The notes under the pieces were generated by a model. That model worked only from the letters and a program-made list of their open reading frames with translations, had not been told where the DNA came from and ran no database searches. Shown here piece by piece: positions 17,159 through 25,918 of a DNA stretch of 64,000 nt. This stretch comes from Rufibacter sp. XAAS-G3-1. GTDB taxonomy: Bacteria; Bacteroidota; Bacteroidia; Cytophagales; Hymenobacteraceae. Position 1 is the stretch's first letter, and each line of letters opens with the position of its first letter. A program made the translations under genes and the position numbers. The stretch spans positions 248,001-312,000 of the forward strand of contig NZ_JABFAM010000003.1 of the NCBI RefSeq assembly GCF_013623775.1. The letters are read 5' to 3'.

Positions 17159-18084
17159 TACTTCTTCAGACTCAGCATAAACAGCGTTCCCTTCTCGTTG
17201 GAGATCATCATGTCGGTGTCGTTCACGAAGACCAATCCTTCGGCCTGGCCTACTTTGCCCAGCGGAATCTGCTCTTTCCTGCCTTTGAATGCCTGCTCGG
17301 GGCTATCGGCGGCCAAGAGGTAAACCCAACCTTCGCCCAGCAGGGCAATGTGACGGCCATCTGGGGAAATGTCTGCGGCGGTGATTTTGGTGGTGATCTG
17401 GATACTGTCCAGGGGGGCTACGGTCTGGGTTGCCCCCGGCTGGTTGGCGACCTTGTAGAGTTTCACCCAGTCGCCTTTGCCCCGGTTTTTGGTGAAGAGG
17501 TAGAAGGCGTTGTTGTGCAGGAGAAAGCCCTCCACGTCAAAATTCTGGTTCTGCTTGGATGGCGGAAACTCTGTCTGGTCGGCGTACTTGAACGGGATGG
17601 TGCCCACCACTTTCTTCGCTTTTTCGTCTACCTTCAGAATCTGCAGATCTTGGCGGGTGTTCTCGTTGTTGCCCATGTCGCCCAGGTAGAGGAACCCGTC
17701 TGTGCCGCGGGTAATGTCTTCCCAGTCATTGTTTTTGGCGCCCTGCACGTTCATGGTCTCCAGCAGCTCGCCAGATTGGTTTATTTTGTATAAAACCGCC
17801 TCATTGCCCGCGTCTGGGTGCGTCCAGAAATTGCCATCGGCGGAAGCCTCCAGCCCTGAGCTTTCGGGCACCGATTCCTTGCCCATTTTGCTCATCTCCC
17901 GCAGGTCATACTTGTTGTTGACGGCAAAGCCCTCAGAGGCGGGGTTCTTGTCTTTCTTTTTCTTGCCTTCTTTCTTGTCTGATGTATCTGAGGCCACGTT
18001 TTCGCCCTGCGCCGATCCGGTGTCACAGGCCACGGCAACGAGCAAGCTAAGGCCGGCGGTAATTTCCAGTAATTTACTTTTCAT
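17158..18084 (-). CDS. hypothetical lipoprotein, SdiA-regulated/beta-propeller-like
   Basis: 308 residues. The start MKSKLLEITAGLSLLVAVACD gives a lipoprotein signal with Cys20; the longer in-frame extension upstream lies inside the helicase gene. After a Lys-rich linker (KKEGKKKKDKN), the body has repeated propeller-like strands: SSGLEASADGNFWTHPDAGN, GFLYLGDMGNNENTR, DISPDGRHIALLGEGWVYLL and QAEGLVFVNDTDMMISNEKG. It looks like a secreted six-bladed propeller related to SdiA-regulated or esterase-like phytase proteins, but I cannot name the family firmly. Its first 11 bases overlap the end of the helicase gene, so it is translated behind it. Confidence 0.8.
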   Translation of the reverse strand: MKSKLLEITAGLSLLVAVACDTGSAQGENVASDTSDKKEGKKKKDKNPASEGFAVNNKYDLREMSKMGKESVPESSGLEASADGNFWTHPDAGNEAVLYKINQSGELLETMNVQGAKNNDWEDITRGTDGFLYLGDMGNNENTRQDLQILKVDEKAKKVVGTIPFKYADQTEFPPSKQNQNFDVEGFLLHNNAFYLFTKNRGKGDWVKLYKVANQPGATQTVAPLDSIQITTKITAADISPDGRHIALLGEGWVYLLAADSPEQAFKGRKEQIPLGKVGQAEGLVFVNDTDMMISNEKGTLFMLSLKK

Positions 18085-21000
18085 AGGGTTGGGACAATTG
18101 GGTGAGTTTCTGCCAGACCTGCTCAGGCTGGTTCCAGAACTGACGGCTGTACACGGCTCCGTATTTCCAGCCCCGGGCTTTGAGGCGCAAAGGCACATCG
18201 GCGTGCGAGGCTTTGGCCGAAGGTCTACGGAAGTACAGATCGTCATCCGTTAACACTACGGCCTCATACCGGCTGCCGTTGCGGAAAGTGAGGTCGGCAA
18301 AGGGAAGTTCCAAGGATAACCGCGTATTTGTCTTGTTTTGGCCAAACTCCTTTACTAACGCCGGGTACAAAAGCAAGGCCGAGGGGATGTTGGCCGGGGG
18401 CGATGGCCTGGGCGTGAAGCCGTTCTCGCTCACCTCGCGGGCAAAGGCCAGGTACTCGCGCAACAGCCTCGGGCCAGGGTGTTTCACGTTCTCCGTGGGG
18501 AATTGCTCGGGCCACAGACTGGTCACCACGTACACCCGTTTGATGGCCCGCGTGATGGCCACGTTCAGCCGGTTCTCGCCTTTGGCCGCGTTCAGGCTCC
18601 CGAACATGGCCCGCACCACGCCGGTGGCATCAGGCGCGTACCCAATGGAGAAGATGATGTATTGCCGCTCATCGCCTTGAATGTTCTCAATGTTCTTGAT
18701 GATAAGTTCCTGGGGCAGTTTCACGTTTTGGGCCAGGGCCGCTTCTTCCAGTAAATCCTGCACCAACTGTTGCTGCGGAAAGTTGAAGGTAATCACCCCA
18801 ATGTTGGTTTCGCCCTTACTCATCAACTCAAACACCAAATCGCGCACGCGTTCGGCCTCTACCCTGTTGGTCTGGTTTTCCCAAACGCCTTCTACTTTCA
18901 GGTATTGCAGCGCCGGCTCGGCGGTATTCATGGCCTCCAACTTAGGAATAAGCTGGAGTTTATGCCGGTAGAAATGCTGGTTGGAGAACTGAATCAACTC
19001 TGGGTATTGGCTGCGGTAATGCTCAGAAAGCAGCGTCTGCGGCAGGTGCAGCGCGCTCAACTGCAACAGCGATTCCACCAACAGTTCCTCCGTCTCGTCC
19101 TCATCTGTCCCGAAACGCACGCGGTACAGGTCTGACGGCCCCAACTGCTGCTCATCACCGGCGATTACGGCCTGTTTTGCCCGAATCATAGCCGGAATAC
19201 CCACCTCCGCGAAACACTGCGAGGCTTCGTCAAAGATCACCAGATCAAAGATGCGCTCCAGCGGAAACAACGCCGAGACCGTTTCGGGCGAAGCCAGCCA
19301 ACACGGCAGCAACTGACGTATTTCCGCGCCAAACTCAGCGTTCAGTTTGCGCAGCGGGAACAGCATCCGCTTTTTACTTACCTGCGTGAGCAAGCGGCGG
19401 TACGTAACCGGATTGCCCAGCCGGTTGTACTCCATGCTCTTGTACGTCTGCTCGCGCAGGTTGAGCAAAATGATTTGGCGGCTCAGCTCGGCCTTCTGCT
19501 TGATCTTTTCCTGCAGTTCAGTCTCCAGCCGCTCCAGTTCACCGGTACTCACAATGGTGAGCACCGGGTTTTGGCCTTCCAGATGCTGCACCCAAGCTAG
19601 TAAAACGCTATTCTCTACTGCCTGCAGTTGGGCTTCCACGCTTTGCGGAACTGCGGGCCGCAGGTCATCCAGCCAAGTCCGCAACTCAGGTGAGAAGGTT
19701 TGCACCAAAGCATCAAAAAGCACCATCCGGTCGAAGTGCTCGGCCAGGCTTTGCCCCATTCTCTGAGTGGCATTGGCATCCGTAGCCATCACCTCTATCT
19801 GCGAGGGAGTAAGCCAGCTTTCCCACTCGCGGATCTGTTCCTGCAGCTGCTTTAGTTTTGGCAGTGTTTGCGAGAAAATAGCCCTAAAACGCTCTGTCTG
19901 CGTCTGCAATAGAGTATCTGGCAAAACGTCATAGGCGATGAGCCTTTGAATGACTTTCCGCTGTTCCCACGCCTGCTGCAGGGCTGCCAATTCCTGAATA
20001 GCCTCCGCTCCAAAAAAATCAGCCGGAACTTCTAAAGCGGGTTCCAGCAATTTTAAGTTTTGCCATTGGGTTTGCAGAGCTTCCCATTGCTTCAAGGCAG
20101 TGCGCAGGTGCTCTACGGCGGTATCTGAGTTGGTCAGGTTCTTGCCTTCGGCGAACGCCGCCAGTTTCTTTTTATCTGAGGAAAAACTCCACTGGATTTT
20201 GCTCAGGAAACCGCGTTGGGCTTGGTCATACGCCGCCAATAATTGAGTGACTTGCTGGGCCTCTGTAGGTGAAAGTTTGGTTTGCGTAGCGGCGGTTTCC
20301 TGTTGCAGTTGGGTTCGTTGGGTTTCGCGCTGCTTGTAGTCCTTGGTTTGGGCCAGATTTCCGAAAAACAGGCGGGAAACCACTTTGTCTGCCAAGGCGT
20401 TATGCACGGCGTAAAGGGTGGGCAGTTCCTGCAGTAAGGCCTGGAGCGCGTCCCAGGGTTCGGCTTGGGAAGGGATCAATTCCTGTACTTGCCCGGCAGT
20501 GGCTTGCGCCGAAGCCGGGATTTCGGTCAGCAGTTGGGTCAGTTTCTGGCGTTCTGTCCAGGTGTGGTGATGGAAAGACCGGCGGTCGTTCCACGGGAAA
20601 TCCGGGCTTTGCAGCAGTACCGCGTCTTGCAGGTAATGCAGCAGGCGCGGACGCCACTCTTGCCAGGTGGTAGCGGTGAAGTGGAGGTAAATGCCTTCGG
20701 CGGAGAGGTGCGGGGCCCGTGGGTTGCTGCGCAGGTACAATTCTTTGGGCGACCAGCCGCAGGTCTCGGTATCAAACAATGCCTCTTTCAGACTGTGCAG
20801 CCGTTCAGAGATCTGGTTGATGCGGCGGCTGGTTTCCAGAAACTGCCGTTCGGCCTGAATGTTGCCTAACGCCACGTTCTGCCGCTGGTATTCTTCTACC
20901 TGCTCAATCTGCTGCCGTATTTTAAAGAAAACCGCCGGTCTATCTAAGTTCAGGTCATGCACCAACGCCGAGAACTGGTCTAAGCCGGTGGTGGACAGAC

Positions 21001-22069
21001 GTTGGTACACGACGTCCAGCGCGGCCCGCTTCTGGCACACCACCAACACACTTTTGCCCCGCGCCAGGTAATCTGACACCAAATTACAGATGAGCTGTGA
21101 TTTGCCCGTGCCCGGCGGCCCCTGCACCACCACACTTTGCCCCGCTTTCACCTGCCGGAGTGCGGCTTCCTGCGAGGCATCGGCGTCAAAGGCGGTGAAC
21201 AGTTGCTGCTCCAGTTGCGCCTGCGCGGAGGTGACCTCGGTTTGCGGCAAGAGCAGTTCCTCCAAAGACTCCGCGGGCGGGTTTTCCAGCAGGTCATCGT
21301 AGTCTGCTAATTGGTAGGAACCCGCTTGGGGAAAGATGCCTAGCACGGCTTCGGGTTGGAGTTTCAGTTGGCCGGGTTTCCAGGTTTTCTCCAGATCATC
21401 GCGTTTATAGGCTTTGAACGGCTGCAACGCGTCTTTCATCAACTCCTGATTGAAGTTGATTTCCAGGTTACTTTCCTTCAAAAGTTCATAAAGCTTGGTG
21501 CGGAATTGCAGGTCATCGGAAGGAAACTCGTCAAAGTCCTCTTCCATGAGCGCCTCATCTGGCGTGAGGTTGAGGTAATGCGCGTAAGCCAGCAGAAAGC
21601 TTTTGTTGAAGAAAGCAGGCGAGTCTTCTGGGCGCACCAGTTGCCATTGGCGTTTCTCGTTCACCCGCAGTTCCACCGGGAAAAACAGCAAGGGGCAGCG
21701 CACGAGCGTCCCATCTGTGAAAGTGCCCTCCACGAAGGGCCACCCCACAAACAACTCCTTCGCGCCGCGCTCTTCCCAGATCATGTGTGCCCGGCGCTGG
21801 ATGGTCTTCAGGCTCTTGGTGAGCGGGGCCAAGGTGGCATCCCGGGCATCGGCAACGGCACACAGCGTTAGGTTCTGCTTTCCGGCCAAAAGGTCTTTCA
21901 CGTACTCATAAGACGGACTTTTGTGGGCGAAGTCCAGAGCGTGAAGGTCTAAGTGCAGGCTGGCGGAGGGCTTAAGTAACACCAGAGACCTATTGGAACC
22001 ACTAAGATTCAGGAGACGGCGCTGGTACTGTTTGAGCAGGTGCGGAAGCGGGGTTTCGGGATTGGGCAT
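18074..22069 (-). CDS. DUF4011-like superfamily 1 helicase with C-terminal Vsr-like region
   Basis: 1331 residues. The N-terminus (LLKQYQRRLLNLSGSNRSLV) matches DUF4011-type openings. Walker A is VQGPPGTGKSQLICNL near 315, Walker B is VIFDEASQCFAE near 945, AAA_12 motifs include LLSEHYRSQYPELI, and motif VI is LNVAITRAIKRVYVVTS near 1170. Between about 550 and 900 lies a long helical, Gln/Leu-rich insert. The last 110 residues resemble the Vsr-like nuclease tail of such helicases (ending LKARGWKYGAVYSRQFW), but the usual acidic and RD residues look changed, so cleavage activity is doubtful. Relatives occur in defence loci, yet neighbours here do not show one. It overlaps the lipoprotein gene by 11 bases. 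Confidence 0.88.
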   Translation of the reverse strand: MPNPETPLPHLLKQYQRRLLNLSGSNRSLVLLKPSASLHLDLHALDFAHKSPSYEYVKDLLAGKQNLTLCAVADARDATLAPLTKSLKTIQRRAHMIWEERGAKELFVGWPFVEGTFTDGTLVRCPLLFFPVELRVNEKRQWQLVRPEDSPAFFNKSFLLAYAHYLNLTPDEALMEEDFDEFPSDDLQFRTKLYELLKESNLEINFNQELMKDALQPFKAYKRDDLEKTWKPGQLKLQPEAVLGIFPQAGSYQLADYDDLLENPPAESLEELLLPQTEVTSAQAQLEQQLFTAFDADASQEAALRQVKAGQSVVVQGPPGTGKSQLICNLVSDYLARGKSVLVVCQKRAALDVVYQRLSTTGLDQFSALVHDLNLDRPAVFFKIRQQIEQVEEYQRQNVALGNIQAERQFLETSRRINQISERLHSLKEALFDTETCGWSPKELYLRSNPRAPHLSAEGIYLHFTATTWQEWRPRLLHYLQDAVLLQSPDFPWNDRRSFHHHTWTERQKLTQLLTEIPASAQATAGQVQELIPSQAEPWDALQALLQELPTLYAVHNALADKVVSRLFFGNLAQTKDYKQRETQRTQLQQETAATQTKLSPTEAQQVTQLLAAYDQAQRGFLSKIQWSFSSDKKKLAAFAEGKNLTNSDTAVEHLRTALKQWEALQTQWQNLKLLEPALEVPADFFGAEAIQELAALQQAWEQRKVIQRLIAYDVLPDTLLQTQTERFRAIFSQTLPKLKQLQEQIREWESWLTPSQIEVMATDANATQRMGQSLAEHFDRMVLFDALVQTFSPELRTWLDDLRPAVPQSVEAQLQAVENSVLLAWVQHLEGQNPVLTIVSTGELERLETELQEKIKQKAELSRQIILLNLREQTYKSMEYNRLGNPVTYRRLLTQVSKKRMLFPLRKLNAEFGAEIRQLLPCWLASPETVSALFPLERIFDLVIFDEASQCFAEVGIPAMIRAKQAVIAGDEQQLGPSDLYRVRFGTDEDETEELLVESLLQLSALHLPQTLLSEHYRSQYPELIQFSNQHFYRHKLQLIPKLEAMNTAEPALQYLKVEGVWENQTNRVEAERVRDLVFELMSKGETNIGVITFNFPQQQLVQDLLEEAALAQNVKLPQELIIKNIENIQGDERQYIIFSIGYAPDATGVVRAMFGSLNAAKGENRLNVAITRAIKRVYVVTSLWPEQFPTENVKHPGPRLLREYLAFAREVSENGFTPRPSPPANIPSALLLYPALVKEFGQNKTNTRLSLELPFADLTFRNGSRYEAVVLTDDDLYFRRPSAKASHADVPLRLKARGWKYGAVYSRQFWNQPEQVWQKLTQLSQPYEK

Positions 22070-22192
22070 ACAAGGTAAACGGTGAGGCCTGGAGGGTGTT
22101 GTACGAAGAATTTCGCGTTTTTAGGGCGTGGTTAAATTACGCATTGCCACACGCAATCCACAAGGGATTACCCCTACAAATAACCTAGTTAC

Positions 22193-22236
22193 TGTAATTT
22201 CAGGCTGTTTTAAGTAAAACAGCCATAAAACAGAAA
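22193..22236. repeat. stop-codon hairpin repeat copy
   Basis: GGCTGTTTTAAGTAAAACAG core with AATTTC and GAAATT outer arms. It abuts the stop of the HhH protein gene at 22237. Confidence 0.7.
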
Positions 22237-23190
22237 TTACTGAACCGTCAAATACGGCTGCAGCTTCTGGAACTTTGCCTCCTCTATGAGTTTGATTTTG
22301 CGGAGTTCTTCTAGACTAGGATACGGCCCGTGTTGCGTGCGGTAATTCACAATGGCTTTGGCCAGGCTGAAACCGATGTACGGGTGTTGCCGAAGCGCTT
22401 CAAACGTGGCCGTATTGAGGTTGATCTTACGGGGTGCGTTGGCTTTGGAGAGGAAGCCGTACTTGCGCACACTGTCCACTATCTCGGGGGCCAACCCGTA
22501 GACCTCCGCCACCTGCTCTACGGAGTGGAAGCCGCCCATCTTGTTCCTAAAAGCGACAATCCTGGCCGACAACTTACTGCCAATCCCTTTAATCTGCTTC
22601 AGCTCGGTGGTATCGGCGGTGTTGAGGTCAAACGGCTGTACCTCCCACCGCTTGCGCGGGTACTCCGTTTTAGGCCTGTTTTCTGGATAAGGCCCCGAAA
22701 ACGGCTGGTCTTTTTTGTACGTGTCTGCGTACCCGGGGCTTTCATCGGGTAGGTTGATGTACGGGTACCATAACTGGAAAAGCGAATCTGGGAGGCCGTA
22801 GATTTTCTGCAGTTGGGCTTTGCTTTTGAAGGCACCGGCCTTGGCCTTGTAGTTGAGAATGCGCTGCGCGATGTACTTGTTGAGCCCCAATTCCTGCCAC
22901 TGCTCCACGGTTAGCTGGTTTGGGTTGAAGCGGTATAGTTTGATGGGCTTGCGCCGGTAGGAGCCCGCTCTTTCGGTTTCGGCTACTTTTACCTGGGTAT
23001 CCAATTGTACTACCAGACTGTCCAGCAGCTGCTGGTCGGCGGTGGGGTCATAGGGAACATCGTCCTGGAAAAAGAAAAATGGTGCCGCTATGAGCACTAC
23101 CATCAGAAAAATCAGAATAAAGAACTGCTTCAGCTCCCGTTGGGAGAACGAAAAGTAACCCTGAAGAGCGCGAAGCAGACGGTTCAGCAT
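22237..23190 (-). CDS. membrane-anchored helix-hairpin-helix (ComEA-like) protein
   Basis: 317 residues. One N-terminal membrane segment (about residues 22-42, FFILIFLMVVLIAAPFFFF) is followed by a linker and at least three helix-hairpin-helix units: LYRFNPNQLTVEQWQELGLN with KYIAQRILNYKAKAGAFKS, FDLNTADTTELKQIKGIGSK with LSARIVAFRNKMGGF, and INLNTATFEALRQHPYIGF with SLAKAIVNYRTQHGPY. ComEA proteins bind double-stranded DNA in the periplasm during uptake; Bacteroidota homologues with several HhH units are common but their part in competence is inferred. It stands between the helicase and RmlD-like genes and is flanked by hairpin repeats on both sides, so it is probably monocistronic. Confidence 0.88.
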   Translation of the reverse strand: MLNRLLRALQGYFSFSQRELKQFFILIFLMVVLIAAPFFFFQDDVPYDPTADQQLLDSLVVQLDTQVKVAETERAGSYRRKPIKLYRFNPNQLTVEQWQELGLNKYIAQRILNYKAKAGAFKSKAQLQKIYGLPDSLFQLWYPYINLPDESPGYADTYKKDQPFSGPYPENRPKTEYPRKRWEVQPFDLNTADTTELKQIKGIGSKLSARIVAFRNKMGGFHSVEQVAEVYGLAPEIVDSVRKYGFLSKANAPRKINLNTATFEALRQHPYIGFSLAKAIVNYRTQHGPYPSLEELRKIKLIEEAKFQKLQPYLTVQ

Positions 23191-23247
23191 AGACGCTTTC
23201 TACGGGGAAAGTAGAGGGAAGGATGATGGTAGCTTACCCAATAAAGC

Positions 23248-23297
23248 AAAATCGGTTTTGGGGCTGTTTTGATGAAAACAGCCCCAAAACCGATTTT
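23248..23297. repeat. stop-codon hairpin repeat, perfect copy
   Basis: A perfect 23-base stem with a GATG loop, just behind the RmlD-like gene. Its arms are identical to those at 49594-49643 except for one pair: T-A here is C-G there, a compensating change. Confidence 0.9.
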
Positions 23298-23316
23298 CTA
23301 GAGATAGGCCGGCCGC

Positions 23317-24216
23317 TTAAATCTGCCCTGCCACAATGGCAATGCTTTCTTTGAAGGTGCGGGGCTGGAAGCCTAGCTGCGTTTTGGCTTTGGTGATGTC
23401 AAAACCGGTGCGCGGCGGGCGTTTGGCGGGTTGGGTGAAGAGGGTGCCGTCTACTTCCTCAATCAGGGTTTTGTCTAGGTTGAAGTACTCGGCTACCTGT
23501 ACGGCCATTTGGTGCGGGGTCAATAACTCTTCGCCGGAGATGTTGAAGATGCCCTGGGCGTCGTGTTGGGCGGCGAGCCAGCAGCCCTGGGCGAGGTCTT
23601 CGGCGAGGGTGGGCGTGCGGAGTTGGTCATTCACTACTTTGATGTGCTTGCCTTGCTCCAGGCTGCCTTTCACCCACAATACAATGTTAGAACGGCCATA
23701 GTCATGCACAATCCCGAAGACCAATACGGTGCGCAGGATGGCCCATTTGCAGGCGGCGCGTTTCACCAGTTCCTCGGCGGCCAGTTTGCTCTCGCCGTAG
23801 AAATTGACGGGCGCACCTTCGGCTTCCTCGGTATAAGGGCCGTTTTCACCATCGAAGATAAAATCAGTGGAGACGTGGATGAGGTGCACGCCGTGCCGTT
23901 CACAGGCTTTCACCAGGTTCTCTACCGCGTCTACGTTCTGTTTCCAGCATTCTTCGCGTTGGCTCTCGCAGTCATCTACGTTGGTCATGGCCGCGGTGTG
24001 GATGATGTGCGTAGGCTGGGTTTGGGCAATTACCTGTTCCACCTGGTCGGCATTGGCCACGTCCATGGCCGCGAAGGCTACGTGCGGGTACAAACCGGCT
24101 AATTTGTTCTGCCCACGGGAAGAGGCTATCAATTTGATGTGCGCTTCTGTGTGCAGCAGGCCAATCAGTTTCTGCCCCAGCAGACCGTTGGAACCGGTAA
24201 TGAGGATGGTCTTCAT
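23317..24216 (-). CDS. RmlD-like sugar-nucleotide reductase (extended SDR)
   Basis: 299 residues. The Rossmann motif is ILITGSNGLLGQKLIGLL; THIIHTAAMTNVDDCESQ matches the RmlD substrate and cofactor region, and the catalytic triad is in VSTDFIFDGENGPYTE and YGESKLAAEE (Tyr-x-x-x-Lys). The family reduces dTDP-4-dehydrorhamnose or is structurally related (e.g. MAT2B-type). No other rhamnose genes are near, so the sugar role is uncertain. It lies 9 bases behind the cyclophilin gene and is probably transcribed with it. Confidence 0.88.
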   Translation of the reverse strand: MKTILITGSNGLLGQKLIGLLHTEAHIKLIASSRGQNKLAGLYPHVAFAAMDVANADQVEQVIAQTQPTHIIHTAAMTNVDDCESQREECWKQNVDAVENLVKACERHGVHLIHVSTDFIFDGENGPYTEEAEGAPVNFYGESKLAAEELVKRAACKWAILRTVLVFGIVHDYGRSNIVLWVKGSLEQGKHIKVVNDQLRTPTLAEDLAQGCWLAAQHDAQGIFNISGEELLTPHQMAVQVAEYFNLDKTLIEEVDGTLFTQPAKRPPRTGFDITKAKTQLGFQPRTFKESIAIVAGQI

Positions 24217-24225
24217 AGTGGAAGG

Positions 24226-24846
24226 TTATTCGTAGCGGTAGCCGTACAATTTAGTGATTTTCTTTTTCTTCATCTTGTTGGCGGTCACCGTCATCTTGAT
24301 GTCCTGGGTAGGGCGGTCGCGGTAATCTTTGGGGGCGTCCGCTATTTTGTCAATGACAGACAAACCGTCAATCACCTGTCCGTACACGGTGTATTGCTTG
24401 TCCAGGAACGGCACGCCTTCATGGTTCTCTACCAGGTAGAACTGAGAGCCGCTGGATTCACGGTTAGGGTTCATCTCATCGCCCATGCGGGCAGCCGCCA
24501 AAGCGCCATAGACGTGCTTGTGGTGCGGAAGGATTTCGGCAGGAAGGGTGTACCCCGGATTACCGGCTCCGTCATTATCGGGGTCACTGTCCTTGGTGTT
24601 AGGATCACCGCCCTGGATCATGAAATCTTTGATAACCCGGTGGAAAGTGGTGCCGTCATAGAACTTCTGTTTCACCAGTTTCAGGAAGTTTTCGCGGTGC
24701 TTGGGCGTGTCTTCAAACAAGACCAACCGTATAATGCCCTGTGGCGTGGAGATGGTGACCAGGTAATCTTTCTTGCTTTTCTTCTGGGCCATGCCCGCCA
24801 CACTCAACAGCAGCAGCATGGTCAGTAGGAATAAACTTCTTTTCAT
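24226..24846 (-). CDS. secreted cyclophilin-type peptidyl-prolyl isomerase
   Basis: 206 residues with a signal peptide (MKRSLFLLTMLLLLSVAGMA) and a cyclophilin domain: GTTFHRVIKDFMIQGGDPNT holds the catalytic Arg and surrounding motif, GSQFYLVENHEG continues the active site, and TVYGQVIDGLSVIDKIAD is the closing strand. It should assist protein folding in the periplasm. The insert DTKDSDPDNDGAGNPGYTLPAE is typical for Bacteroidota members. The basic C-terminus ends KLYGYRYE. It is 9 bases ahead of the RmlD-like gene on the same strand. Confidence 0.93.
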   Translation of the reverse strand: MKRSLFLLTMLLLLSVAGMAQKKSKKDYLVTISTPQGIIRLVLFEDTPKHRENFLKLVKQKFYDGTTFHRVIKDFMIQGGDPNTKDSDPDNDGAGNPGYTLPAEILPHHKHVYGALAAARMGDEMNPNRESSGSQFYLVENHEGVPFLDKQYTVYGQVIDGLSVIDKIADAPKDYRDRPTQDIKMTVTANKMKKKKITKLYGYRYE

Positions 24847-24856
24847 TTTGCAAGCA

Positions 24857-24896
24857 TCGTTTTAAGGCTGTTTTCAGGAAATAAAGCCGAAAACAG
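24857..24896. repeat. GTTTT/AAAAC hairpin repeat copy
   Basis: CGTTTTAAGGCTGTTTTC and GAAATAAAGCCGAAAACAG form an imperfect stem. It lies between hemC and the cyclophilin gene. Confidence 0.6.
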
Positions 24897-24967
24897 GTAT
24901 TCTATATTTCTTGTTTTTGACGTTGTGAGGCAACTCAAAGAATCTCGGTTCAACTCTGGCTCCGCTA

Positions 24968-25909
24968 TTAGCGTTCTGCTCTAATCGATTTCAGGATTCT
25001 GTCACCGCCCTGGCTTAGAACAACGTGCGCCAGTTGCTCTCCCATGGCCTCAGCCTGATCAGAAGAACCGGTCATTTCCTCCAGAATAAGTTGTTCACCG
25101 TCCAGGCTGATGATCCCGGCTTTTAGGGTCAGGGTCTCGCCGTCAAGGGTAGCCAGGGCGAAGGACGGGATGCTGCAACCGCCCTCCATGGTGCGTAGGT
25201 AGGCACGTTCGGCCAAGAGGCAGAGGTGGGTAGGTTTGTGGTCTAAGGCCAATTTCAGGTTCAGCTTGCGTTCCAGCGGAAGCGTTTTGGCGCACTCAAT
25301 GGCCACGCTGCCCTGCCCGGCGGCGGGAATGAATGTATCCAATGGCAAATGCTGCGCAATCATGTGGTCGTACTGCATGCGGGCCACCCCGGCGTAGGCG
25401 AGCAGAATGGCATCGTACTGGCCGTCTTTCAGTTTCTGGATACGGGTTTGCAGGTTGCCCCGGCACTCAGCCGTAATCACGTTGGGGTAGAACCGCTTGA
25501 GCATAGACCGGCGGCGGGTGGAAGAAGTCCCGATGACTTGTTGCCCTTCGCCCAACTTGAACAACGGGTCAAAGGAAATCACCACGTCATGCACTTTCTC
25601 GCGCTCCATGAAGGCCAGCAGTTCCAGGTCGTCTGGAATGGTGGACTGCACGTCTTTGGCACTGTGCACGGCAATATCGGTGGCCCCGGTGCGCAGGCTT
25701 TCCTCCAGTTCCTCGGTGAACACGCCTTTCGCGCCTATTTTATCCAAAGAACGGTCTAAAACAATATCTCCCTTGGTGGTGATGGTGACGATCTCCACTT
25801 CCAGGCCGTTGGCGCGCAGCGTGTCAGCCACGTGATGGGCCTGCCACAAAGCGAGGCGGCTGCCGCGGGTACCAATGCGAATGGGAGACGTTGATTGGGT
25901 TGTTTCCAT
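24968..25909 (-). CDS. hemC: porphobilinogen deaminase (hydroxymethylbilane synthase)
   Basis: 313 residues, full length. It joins four porphobilinogen units into hydroxymethylbilane in heme synthesis. IRIGTRGSRLALWQA is the N-terminal motif; the ASAKDVQ-type loop appears as IAVHSAKDVQSTIPDDLEL; GTSSTRRRSML holds the substrate-binding arginines; the dipyrromethane cofactor Cys is near residue 242 in MEGGCSIPSFALA. The start METTQSTSP is 9 bases behind the holB stop, so both are probably co-transcribed. No other heme gene is in the window. Confidence 0.96.
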   Translation of the reverse strand: METTQSTSPIRIGTRGSRLALWQAHHVADTLRANGLEVEIVTITTKGDIVLDRSLDKIGAKGVFTEELEESLRTGATDIAVHSAKDVQSTIPDDLELLAFMEREKVHDVVISFDPLFKLGEGQQVIGTSSTRRRSMLKRFYPNVITAECRGNLQTRIQKLKDGQYDAILLAYAGVARMQYDHMIAQHLPLDTFIPAAGQGSVAIECAKTLPLERKLNLKLALDHKPTHLCLLAERAYLRTMEGGCSIPSFALATLDGETLTLKAGIISLDGEQLILEEMTGSSDQAEAMGEQLAHVVLSQGGDRILKSIRAER

Positions 25910-25918
25910 ATTAGTAAC

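Noticed and set aside
18085-18246. Longer N-terminus for the propeller lipoprotein
   Set aside because: It would lie wholly within the helicase gene and remove the lipoprotein signal; the Met at 18084 gives a proper signal.
18074-24216. Defence island around the large helicase
   Set aside because: The neighbours (propeller lipoprotein, HhH protein, RmlD-like reductase, cyclophilin) are not defence genes, and hairpin repeats separate the units.
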